A stretch of 64,000 nt of DNA from Oryzias latipes (Eukaryota > Chordata > Actinopteri > Beloniformes > Adrianichthyidae), in contig NC_019871.2 of assembly GCF_002234675.1 (NCBI RefSeq), positions 15,718,331 through 15,782,330 of the forward strand. The letters run 5' to 3'. Numbering within the stretch: position 1 is the first letter of the stretch; every line of letters starts with the position of its first letter. This document shows, one piece after another, positions 47,778 to 59,900 of this stretch. Position numbers and translations under genes: made by a program. The notes beneath the pieces are model-generated. The model was not told where the DNA came from. It saw only the letters and a list, made by a program, of their open reading frames with translations, and did not search any database.

Positions 47778-49652
47778 AATAAAAACAGTTAATAATAATA
47801 ATAATGGATTGGATTTTCCTACACTTTACCAGATGCTTAAGGTATTTCTAATGTTGCGTCATTAATAGAGAAAAATTTGAACCCAACTCATTTACATTTA
47901 TAGCTTGGATTGATCTGCATTGTAAACGGCTAAACTGGTATTTTATTTAACAGAGGAAGGCAGACTGGAGCTGGATGCTTTATCAGTGCTGTTCGAATCA
48001 GCTGCAGACTGGTGCACTGAGGGACAGACTAAATATGGTATGTCTACTGAAACCACATCCTGCAGATAGAGAAACCATAGCAACAGTCGCACAGTGCCAT
48101 GGTGACTACAGTTGGGTCTGCTTAACGAGCAACAGACAATAACCATCATCCCATCCCCAATAAACAAAGAAGCTCAAATACAACAGCAAATAAATACAAT
48201 GTGTTCTGATCTTTACCACAGCGGTGCAGGCAACTGTAAAATGGAGGAAACTAGCTGCTCCATGTGCTGCAATGTAAACACATGAAAGGCCATGAGAATG
48301 TGTATATGGAGTAAGGAGAAGTAATTCAGGCATCTTGAGTTTTTGGGTTTATAGGTTACGTCTGTTTGTGCTCAAGTATGTCTTCATATGTGTGTGCGTG
48401 TGCATGCCTGAGCGAGGTCCTCGAGGATATGCCGTACAGAGCAGATTTTCAGGGATTTGGAAGGATTTCAAGATTATAGAATGATTACAACACAGAGCTA
48501 TGGATCAAATATGATGGAAATTGAGATACAAATCTCGTGCTGTTTACAATAAAAACCTCCTAATGCTGGAGTTTGCAGAGCATTAGCGGAGCTTGACTTT
48601 TTGCTTATAATTTATCTCTGTTTTGTTTGCATCTGTTGTTTTTAGGTGAATTTTCTTTTTCTTTTTTTAAGTAAAAACATTTGTTGTCAGCAACATTTGT
48701 GTGGATTTGGGATAAAAGTATTGCAGGTACTGCTGGAAAAGTCTTTCAAAAATAATACAATAAACCTCTCCAAACTCGGATGTTCATATTCTGGAACAAA
48801 TAACACCTAAAGCCAGATCCACTAAGGCAACCACTGTTTTGATTTGGACAACTGGAGCAAATGTAATTTTGTACTACTGCAAATCCCACAATAGCAGATT
48901 TACACAACACACACAAGCACAGCTTTAGCACAGTTGCATTCTTCTGTGTCCTGCTGAGGTAAACATGCAGGCCCACATCAGCTGCAAAGCAGCTAATCTA
49001 ATTGATAAGCCACAGAACAAAACTCCCTTCCACACACATTACTCACAAAAGTACACACAAACACATCCACAGGGCAATGCCAAATTCAGCCAGGAGCACT
49101 TGGCACACAGCTTTAAGCTAACACTGATAGCAAGTGAAGACTTCTTCCATCTGACCTTCTGATTTGGCTCATGGCCTCCTCTAGAAATACTGGCTTTCTA
49201 TTATAAGACCCACAACCCCATGTGTCAGATAAAGCACTGAACCAGAAGAAGGCCTCAGTCTTGCAGCACAGATCACTGCTCTCTCTGGTTAAAGGGGAAT
49301 TTTACATGTGTTCCGAACAAAAAAAGGGAAAGGACATAGTTATAGTTCATTACAGACAAAAAGATGCATCTTGTCACCTTTAGGGGGCAGCATAGAAAAT
49401 GTGAGTGTCACCTTTTTATGCAGTGGAAGTTTCTTTTTTGAAAAAAAGAATACGAAGATTGTTAAGTAAAAAAACAACAACAATAACTTTATAGTCAGGG
49501 TAACGCCTCAGTTTGCTTCAAGAAGTTTTTTATTTTTAACTTAGAAACACATGAAGCATAAGCAAAACAGTTAAGATATTTGAAGCTGGTGAAAGTTACT
49601 ATTAAAAGTCACTTGTATCATTTTCAGTTTAACAGGGAACAACAAATACATA
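47778..49652. other. Intergenic stretch between the two host genes
   Basis: It is AT-rich with no exon, terminal repeat or domain-like frame that I can support. A GT-rich run lies at 49797-49825, just beyond it. Confidence 0.4.
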
Positions 49653-49658
49653 TTTATT
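49653..49658 (-). terminator. Candidate polyadenylation signal of the large gene
   Basis: AATAAA on the minus strand lies 281 nt downstream of the stop codon at 49940-49942. It is the first canonical hexamer I noticed in this 3' region. Confidence 0.45.
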
Positions 49659-49939
49659 CAAGGCCAAACATGACAGGGTAGAAAGAAATCAAAGACAAAA
49701 GAACAGACAAATTAAATATTATTTCAGCAACATTTTTACATAGATAATTTTACTTTCTGTTCAGTAGTTGCACTCCTTTTCCATGTCTGTATTTTATGTG
49801 TGTGTGTTTTGTGTGTGTGTGGGTGTGGGTTCAGCAGTGGGGCAGATTGTCTAGTGGTCACTCCGGCTCTGTTGCTGGTCAGAAATATGACTTTTCAGTA
49901 AGAATAACTGTATTGTCTGCTCTCCCCATGCATTTGACT

Positions 49940-50937
49940 TTAATTAGCAGAGGTGTCACAGCCGTGCTGGTCACTGGCTGTTTTGCATCCATCTGAAGTA
50001 GAAACATGCTCACTTTCCTCCTGCTGAATGATGGAGCTGTCACTTTGGGTACGGCCTCCTGCTCCGTCTTTCAACTTGCTGTCGTGCTGCTGGCGCCGTC
50101 TCATTAGGTCTAATGTGACTTTTAGCTCATCGAGGCGCTGCGATACAAGGTGTCTCTTGAGTTCCAGCAGGACCGTTCCGCTGCGACTCAGGCTTGGTGT
50201 GCTTGCTGAAGATCTCCTCTGCAAAAAAAAAAAAAAGAAGAAGAACTGTAAATGATTTTCAAAAAGGGACAGACAAATTGATGCATTAGCAAGAGACATA
50301 AAGATGCAAATGCAGGCACATAAAAGTCAGATACAAAATGAGTCCTGTTCTGGTTCTGAGGCTCAATGAGACCTACGTGATATCTGTATGAAGAGGATTT
50401 ATTTCAACAATTCATCACCATAAAGAGGCAACATTTTCTACACATTTTAGCTTTTTGGTTAGGCATAGTAGCCAAAGTCATTTCATTTTTGTATTCATGT
50501 GAATTTAATAGAGCCACTTTTGGTTGCACACATTTCAAGGTATTTATATTAGACGGATTAGGGTGTTGTGTTGCTGAAGGAAATTAAGTTAACACTTTAT
50601 GGTTAAGATTTACAATGGTTAAAAGCAAGCAGCAAAAGAGATGAAATACATTGTGTAATTTTGCCGATGGTTACCGTCTGGCTTTCAGCAATGTTCTCTC
50701 TGTCGTTTAGCCATGTGCTCATTTGACTTCTCCTCTGAAGCTGCATGCTTAGCTGCAGGAAAGACTCACTCATGCGGTCAATTTCTTCCTCGATACATGA
50801 AATCTGGAGAGCAAGAAGTCACCAAGAAAGCTGAGGACTATAAAGGACTGGTTAACAATTTTACTTTCATCATTTGCAAGTTCTGAAATCAGTAAAGGAC
50901 AGTTTTACCTGCACAGGTGTCCCTTTAGGTGGAAAAC
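49940..50937 (-). CDS. Last three exons of the large gene with stop codon
   Basis: The exons 50909-50937 (FPPKGTPVQ), 50675-50803 ([20 protein letters not shown]...) and 49940-50218 ([40 protein letters not shown], ending CDTSAN stop) form a helical, Ser-rich C-terminus. The 29-bp exon requires phase 1 at its start, which the preceding exon does not supply. Confidence 0.78.
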
Positions 50938-53900
50938 CTGCATATATTAAACAAAAGATTTTGTTATTTATGATGGCTATAGAATTAATTTGTTCTGATG
51001 AGCAATAGACAAATAAGTTATCAGGTATAATATGTGATATTACTGGCATGAAATTTCTACCAAACTCTTTGATATCTAATAATTACATTATTAGATATGA
51101 AAAACAAAAAATCTTTTTGATGCAAATCTAGCAGAATTAATGGAACCTACTTGTCCCATAGGTGCCCTGTATTCAGGGCACCTTCACTTGTCAGTGAAGA
51201 GCCTTGGTGTGGCCATGGCCAGCTTTTCCAAACTGCCTTAAAGTCCCACTGATTTTAAATGTTCTCAGTGGTGTTTTAATTATGATTATGCTGTTTTTAT
51301 CCAAAATCAAGAAACGTGTTGTTTTTAGGACATCGTTTCTGCAGAGCGGCAGTCGTTCATCAGAAATTTACATCTGTGCTGTGGGTGGGACTGTTGGGGC
51401 GGAGCAACATCGTCCCGTTGCTTTAAGTTTGGTAACTCCTTGCATTTCTGTTTGGACTGGTTCTCTATGAATCATCTCCAGGTGCTATAAGGAATTCAAC
51501 CCTTTTTTTCATCTTCAGTGCACTGGCTTTCCATCAGCTACAGGATTCATTGTAAGCGTTCAATGTTTGCATATAAGTTACCGGTATACAATTCCCTATA
51601 GATTTAAGAGCTATTGACCCACCGCATCTTCCAGAACTTTGAAGTCCACTAATGAGCTGATCTTAGCTGTGCTGAAAAGATCCTCAAAACAATGAAAAAC
51701 ACATTTTTCTGCTGTCTTTAAAAGAGCTTCACTGCCATCTATTCTACTTTTTGTACTTTTTAAATTTTATTTGTCCAGCTTGTAAAAATGTTTACTTTTT
51801 GATGTTTCCTTACTGCATTTTTTGCTTTAATTTATTAGTGATATTTTCTTATATTTACATTTTATCATTTCTTGCGTTTAAGTTCTAGCCATGAATTAGA
51901 ACTCCATCCATCCATCCATCTTCCTCCGCTTATCCGGGAGTTAGAACTTTTACTTTTAAATTTTTATGTTGCATTTTTATATTTAATTACTTATAGACTA
52001 TATTTATTTACATTTCATAGAACTATAGTAAATTATTTGTAGAATAGGACAGGTATATTTAAGGGAATTTTTTTTGGTTTGGTTATTTTAACTCAGTCCA
52101 GCTTAGCAAACATGTCTGTTTTGCTGTGTAATGTGTGAACTGGTACTATGTTTTCCCTCTCAGAGCAGCAGATAAACTCCTCTTAGTCACAGCAGACTGG
52201 GATTCAACCCTTAAACAGGATCCTCCAGTAGGAAAAGGCACTGTTTTTTGCAAGTTTTGTTATATTCTTCTGTAAACTACTTACAATTTTTTGCCACCCC
52301 CATTAAGTCTTCATTGGTGCAAAATTATCAACATTTAGTTGTTACTTTACAACATTTTTAGAAGTTTTTATACAGGGAGATCGATATTTAATCTTAAATG
52401 CATTTGCTTTAAAGCAAAGCTTTTTGAGCTTTTAAAAAAATATGCATGTCACTCTTGATCTGACTGTATAACTCATGATTTATTATCTTATTTTATATTT
52501 TATTATTTTTATACAGTTCATTTGAATTGTATTTTATTTCTAATTGATTGTTTTAACTGTATGTTTTTATTTTGATGGTCCATTTCAACCCTTGTTGAAA
52601 TGCACATTTTGTGTTAAATGTATTGTGATTGTGGTAAAATAGTAAATATTACCCATACCTGTGTCAGTGTCTGGAACAAAACTTTGTTTGGAATTACAGA
52701 TGAGCTGCTCCAACTTGAAATATTTATACTTCTCTATTCTATATTAAGGAACAGAAAAAACATCATTTGCTTACATTTCACAGCTGAAATCCCTTTTTCT
52801 GGCTGAAATTTTCATCACAAACCTGCTAGCAAGTAAATGTTCAGTGAATAGCGTCTCAGAGGGAACCCTGACAGTGAAAAATTGTTCAGCTAGTGTGCCA
52901 TGCTCCCCGTTGGATGCATCCAAATTTGCCTATGAAATGGAAGCAAAGAAAAGACTGCCTAAGTGAGCAAAGTCTTCAGATGATGGGAGTATTAAACAGC
53001 ACGTTACATACCTCTGCTGCACTCCATTTGAATGACAGATTGAACAGCTGAAGGCTGAGAGCGGAAATGGCCTCATCAAGAGCTTGCATAAACCTCTGAG
53101 GCGTGGATCCTGTGCCAAAGGAAAATACATAACTTATATTGTTCTCTGAGATGATTAGATACTTTCTGCTTTAGGAAAATGATTTGACTATTGTGATTCA
53201 CCACATGTAAGGGGTCTGAAGCCAGGATACCAGATTGGCTTTCAGGTCTGTGGTTTATTTTTCTGATTACCTGCTGCTATGTGGGCCATGGACTGCAGGA
53301 TGACTGCGATGAAATGTCCCACGTGCTGAAGCTTTGCCTCTGACAAATAAAGGATTTGATTGGCTGCATCAAAGTAATAGTCCTCAGAGCAATGTGCCAG
53401 CAGACTCTCGTTAGAGACTGATGAGGAAGAGGGGATTGACTTGGCCAGCAGAAGCAGTACAGAGGGGAACCTGGGGCTGTTTGAAAGCAACTGCATCACC
53501 TGACAACCAAACAGGAAAACGGCAGAGTGTTGTGGTGAGAGCTTTTCCAGTGAAGTTGGAGTGAGGTGTCCAACATAGTCAACCTGGACGGAATGCAGCA
53601 TAGCTGCTAAAAATAAAAATGAAAAAATGTAAATGCTGTGTTTAGTGTACCTCAAGATATTCACAACAACATACAACTTCTTTAGACAGTTTTGTTTGTA
53701 CCATTGTGACAATGTTGACGTGTCTCATCTGTGGAGAGATTTTGTAAGGACTGCTGAATCTCCTGCAGGGTTTTAAACAGAGGAGACAAGGCGACCAGCT
53801 TGGACAGATCATGGTCACTGACGCATGGACCTGTGGTCTGCATGTGATCTAGGGAAGAGAGAAATAAAAGAGCCACTGAATGATTCCATCTGCCTTTAAC

Positions 53901-56900
53901 AAAAAGATTTGTTTTACCTGTTTCATTAGTGTCACCTCCTGCTTTGGTCATGAGTGAAAACTGTGGATATTTGACAAATTGGTAAAACCTCTCTTTTATT
54001 TTGAATAAAATATATAACAACATCCAGCAGCTGCATTTACCTGTGTAAAACACATGTTGGTCTCTGTGGTTTGCACATATCCAGCTTGAGGCTCACAGTC
54101 TCTCATGTGGGGATGAGTAGTTGGACAGTATTGGAATCCACACAAATCCTGGTTCTGCCATGCTTCCCCAGTTAGCTTGAACAAGAGAGCTTCCACTGAT
54201 TTGAGAACAGCTCCCAGTAAAAATACACAGGCCCCATCTTGGTGACAAGCATGCAGAGATTAGAGGAGAGTGCTTTAAGCACATGACCTTTGACAGAACA
54301 ATATTCTTTCTGTTGTAAGGTTATTTGATGCCTTTTTACTTTTACCTTGAGAACCAGAGTCTTCGACACTGCTGTGTGATGGTTTCTCCTTCACCGCCTT
54401 ATCAGTGAGAATTTCTTTAAGGACACTCAGTTTTTTACTGTCCAGATTCTCAATGACATTCTGAAAAATAATATACATTTTATAATAATTAATGTGGGTT
54501 TTTTGTATTTGCATTTGCCAAAACTGTTTGCAAAAGTGTCTTGCTCTAAGATGCATTGATTGATTCACAATGTGTTATTTGCAAATAAATTCTTTTTCCA
54601 CTGTAATTATTCCATTGTTGACTTGTTACTTTTAAGACTGAGATGTTAAAGACCCACTCCAATAAAAATCATGTTTTTAACATGTTCTTATAGCTTTTTT
54701 TCTAAATAGAGGACATATTTTCTCAAATCGGGATTGCTCAAGAGTAGACAAAAAAAAGCTGTTTGAAAAAAACGTTCTTTTGTGACGCAGCAAGTGAAAT
54801 CCGCAGGCTAAAGTCTCACTGCTCCGCTCCATTTTGACAAATAGATCCATTCAGGTCATCCTTTTTTTTTCATCTGAGCTGGAAAACTGCTCGACTGTCT
54901 AGCGCCAACATTGCTCACCATTTTTGTTGCACCGCTTATGTTGGGTTGGGGTTGCAAAGGGCAGTTAGCTAGCGGGGGAAATTGCAAACACTGGGATGAC
55001 AGGAAAGGAGCGGAGGTTTACTTCTATCCCAACAGTCCAGCTCACAACTCAGAGGCGAAATTCTAATAAACTCCTTCCGCTCGGCAGAAACTATTTCCCA
55101 GAAAACGGCCAAGGTTTTTTGATTTGGCTAAAAACGGCATAATCATAATAAAAGACCACTTGGAATGCTTTTAAAATAGATCAAAAGATGATTGGAGTGG
55201 GACTTTAATGATCCCCTTTTGCTACGTTTTAATGTCTTAACAGTAAGAAATAGATTAATTAGTAAAACATTTAATGGGTAGCAATAATTATTTGAAAATG
55301 CCACCCAACATTTTGATCAAATTCAATTTGTTACATTTTTTAGTTGTATGTGATATAAACAGAAATTAAAAGTGTATAGTTCAGGGCGAAATTTTAAAAC
55401 AATCTGACAAAACCAGGTGGTATTTTAAATATCAGTGCTCATTTTAACATTTTTCTAAGCAATGATTTCATTGAAATAAGTTTCACCTTAAGGGATTCAG
55501 CGTGTTCACAGATATTTCTGTAAAATTCCTGCATGTCCTTGCGGTGCCGAGCCAGCTGAGAAGCTATGTGGAGATTTTGATCCTCCAGTTTGTCATAAAG
55601 AGTTTTCACATTGAACTCCTCCAGATCGCAGCACCCAGACACACTGCCTAAATGAGAGCAGTAAATACCAATTACCAGGAGATATTCTCAGGGACATTAC
55701 TCATGATTCAAATGAAGACCTTTCATAATTTGCCTCCACATCAATTCAGCAGTCTATCACAATCTAAAATTATAACATGCACAAAGTCATTAGAGTGCAA
55801 TATTAGCTTTTTTTATCATTAGACAGACTTAAATAGGCCGCCAATTGCAAGTCATTTTTGATTATTTCATAATGACTTAGGGAACAGGCAGTCAAACTCC
55901 CCATCAATCCATGTTAACAGTGCAGACAGAGGGGACTTACAGACTAAAAACATGCCATTTAAAATGTGTTGAAATCCATTACATAGAGAGTAACCCAAAC
56001 TGCGGTTTATGATGCCACACATGAGCTTACCACCCTTTGAAACAGCTGGTTCCTCGGTTTCTGCTCCCTCTCCAACCCCTCTGCTGCCAAGGATGCCAGC
56101 TGGGCTTTGGATGACTGTGCTGAAAAACCATAAAGCTTTATTGTGGGTGATGTTGCCTTTTAAAATAACATTTACATTCTAATAGGTTTACATTGTGTCT
56201 AAAAGCAAACCAAATCTCCTAAGGGTGTAACGATTCATTTTAACGGCGATAGGATTCATATAATTTGTGATTGACGATAGGATTCATAGTTGTTCTTGGT
56301 TTATTTGAACAATCCGCTTTGATCCGATTCACTGATCTAAAATCCAGGACAAGATCCAGGACATCTTTAGCAAAAATTTGTCAGAGATAAATACCTAGAT
56401 TTTAACAGTGCATGTGAAGTTTTCCAGATTCCTTGTATTTCTGGCAAGATAAGTAGTGTAAATTAGATATGTTTATTAACAAACAAGTAAACAAGAATTA
56501 ATGGCAAATCCATTCACATTCCTGTGTGATAAAGTTCAGCCCACTGTTTTTTTTCCACATCCAAACAATCAAAAGGGAACATTATTAGAACATTCTGACA
56601 CCCTGTATGGTCACATGTCTTTGCTAAATTCAAAGTGTTTCCACACATTGGACTGGAATGATGGCGTGATCCTTTTTTTCTTACATCACCTGTATGTTGT
56701 ACGCTGTGATGCGTAGGTAGTTTTTACGTCATAGTAAAATAAACCTACTGTGCCTTAATCCAAATGGTATTTTTCCAAGATCAATACAATAAATTTATTT
56801 CGTTTTGAAAGAATTTTGTAATGGTTTATTTGATTGGATTCAAAATACAATCTGGATTTTAGGAATATAAATAGATTAATTGATTAAGTCTATTAATTGT

Positions 56901-59900
56901 TACACCCCTAAAATCTCCTTTAGTGCTAATTCTGACTCATGAAAAAAAACCTTTTTTGCTTAATAGTAAGGAAATTTTAAACGTTTGAGTCAATTAATAA
57001 ATCAAAGTGTACTTTAGGAACTCTCTGTAGAAGCTTTCTAAGGCTAAATTCAGGATCCAGGCATGCTATGAAAGACCATGAGCAAAACTGATGCTGCTAT
57101 TAAATACAGTAATGTTATAAATAGAACTCTAACAATGCTTTCAGTCCATAGCAAGTCATCTATGTTGTCCATTTCTTCAGCAACTGACTAACGGCTAATT
57201 ACCAGTCCTACTTTTATCACAGAAAAACAGCTTCCCTATTTGCAAAGAGTTCCTGAACTATGGCTGCTGCCTGATAAAGTTTCAGGAAAATTATTTTTTT
57301 AAAGGTAAAATTAAAGTTGAAAGGCTTTACAAAAGATGTTCATATCATGCTGCAGTTGTGAGGATAGATACAAGAGTGGTGCGCAGTGAGTGTAGCAGTG
57401 TTGATAAGGGTTAAAATGTTGCCAGGTTGATGCCTTTCATTACAAAATACTACTCATTTTTAGTAAAAACAAGTTTATTTTGTTGTTTTTTTTTTAGGAC
57501 CAGAAGGAGACAAGTTTGGGTTTTTTGTCATGCAATGTCACTATACAAAACATGACCTGACTTTTGTAGTCCGATTGCAATCACAAACACCATATTCTGT
57601 GTTCAACAAGACACAAGACCCAGATATCTGTCAGCTGTCTGTCCTGGGTCATCCCTGTACTTATCAGTTTCACTCATTGTTTTTTAGATACATTGATAGG
57701 TAACATTTGCTACAGTTCAGAACCAATCAAATAATCCCCATTTCAGTTGAATAAACTGAAACAAATCTGGGCTGTTTTTGATATTATGAATGGTTTTAGT
57801 ACTGCAGAAAAGCCTTGAAAACATAACATTGCATCTATTAAACATCTCTGCATCTTGACATAAATAACAGACCTTTCTCTGCTGCAAACACACTCTACTG
57901 GACAGAAGGGTTCCCCAAGGCTGCGCCATTTCGGCTTTGACCTCCAGTGTGGGACAAGCTTTGCTTTGTCTGGCTGCAAAACCAGCACTGTTATGGTCAA
58001 CACAACAACCACAACTAGCAGCAGACAGAGGACAGCTTCAGGCAGTCAGGAGTCAGAAGGAGAGAGCAAACATTTCAAAAATTAATACTTCAGAACACCA
58101 TAACATAAATGTAGAGGCTGCTGTTGAAGGGCAAAAAATAGGTACCTAAAATCAGTCCCCAGTCAGGCAGAAGGTTAAGTCGGTGCTGTTTAACAACTCC
58201 ATATCTGACCAGGTGAGCAGGGGTCATAGGCTGAAATGCAGTGGCCCTGGGGTCACACTCTGCCCCCTCCTCACCGACCACCACCACCATGCTCCTCTGA
58301 GGCACTGCACTGTCCACAAACACATACTTCCCTGCCTCAGAAAACACATGAGCGAACCTGAGGACAGGAAGCCAAAAATAAAGAAGAAACCATTGCTACA
58401 AACTGTAATTTACAGCATATTCGGGTTATACTACCATGAAGAGTTGAACTTGGTCTGCTTCATGAGTATCTGCAGGTGTCTGAAGGCACCAAAGTCCCAC
58501 TTTGGGTTACTGTTGAACAGGTGGTCTTTTTGGTACACTGGAAAGTGGCTATAATGGCGGTCTAAATAAGTAAATCAAGTCATAAGATGTTGAACCCCAA
58601 GTTTTAGTGACGTTCTCTTGAAATCAGTTTCAAAGCTTATGGATTCATAGAAACGTTTTAGTTACCGGTGTGATTGATGGTAAGATGGAAAATGAGCATA
58701 TCACCAGAAGAAAGGCAGGCAATGGGATTTGGGATTCTTGGCAGGATGGTCAGTGCGCCATCATCATCATCTGCATTTCTCCTTTTTCTAGTTCTAGTGT
58801 TTAGGGCTTCAAAAGGCTCTAAAAAAATAATTAGTTTCTGTTAACTTTTTTTATCCAGCAGCTCTAAGTCACATCTGAATACAGAAATGTATGAGTGGAG
58901 TAATCAAGATAGAAAAATAATCAATAACGACACATTTAGTCACCTGATAGAAACTGATAGACAAGGTCCTTCTGTGAGGGAATCCAACCAAACACTCCAT
59001 CAGAGTCAAACTGGACCAAATAGGTTTTTCCAGATGTCTTTGCATGGATGTCTGGACCTAAAACACTGATTACTCTCTGGATGCAAATGAGAAAAAATAA
59101 ATAAATAAACTGGTGAGAATTGGAACATTACAGCAGTTCGTCACAGCAGCATTATGGATTTAAATAAAGAGCAAATGTGGCACTAAAAATACTAAACCCA
59201 CTGTGCAGAGCAACAAATTTCAAACAAGTAACCACCAAGTTATGCTTAAATGTTAAATAACAGGTATTTATCCAAGCAAACTCTGGATGGATGATGTGAA
59301 AAAGTATTTAGCTATTATGTTGTTTGGTGGACTGGACATTCATCCTTTAATTTCCCCATGTGAGATAAACAGCTGTAAAGTTTTACCTAAGGAGTAACAT
59401 CATCTGATTTCAATTGTGACTTTCATTTTTAATGAAGAACCTCAAAAGAGGAGCCAGATCATGTTTGGATGGTTGAAGTTAACAAATAAATAAACAACTC
59501 CATATGAAGCAAAGTGTTCTGGGTAAAGTTCTAGGTAAAGTTTTAGAGTTTTTTAGAGTTTTTACAGTTTTTACAGTTTTTAGAGTTTGGCCTGTATATT
59601 TTTATTCCCTGTATATTTTGTATTTATTTTATTTTATGGTGCTGCTACTACAACTGAATTTCCCTACGGGGATTAATAAAGTTGATCTTAATCTTAATCT
59701 TAAATCTCACAATGCCCCAGAACAGATAAATGTCTCCGAAAGAAACTAAAGTCCATTACACATAAACATAAATTTTACAAGATGTGTAACACAGGAAGCG
59801 ATCATGTTGTTCCAATAATGCAATACTCATAACTCTCTCCTAACCTTGTGCAAAAAAAATCTCCAAATCTGCAACTGTATTATTTTTCTTAGTGTAGTCA

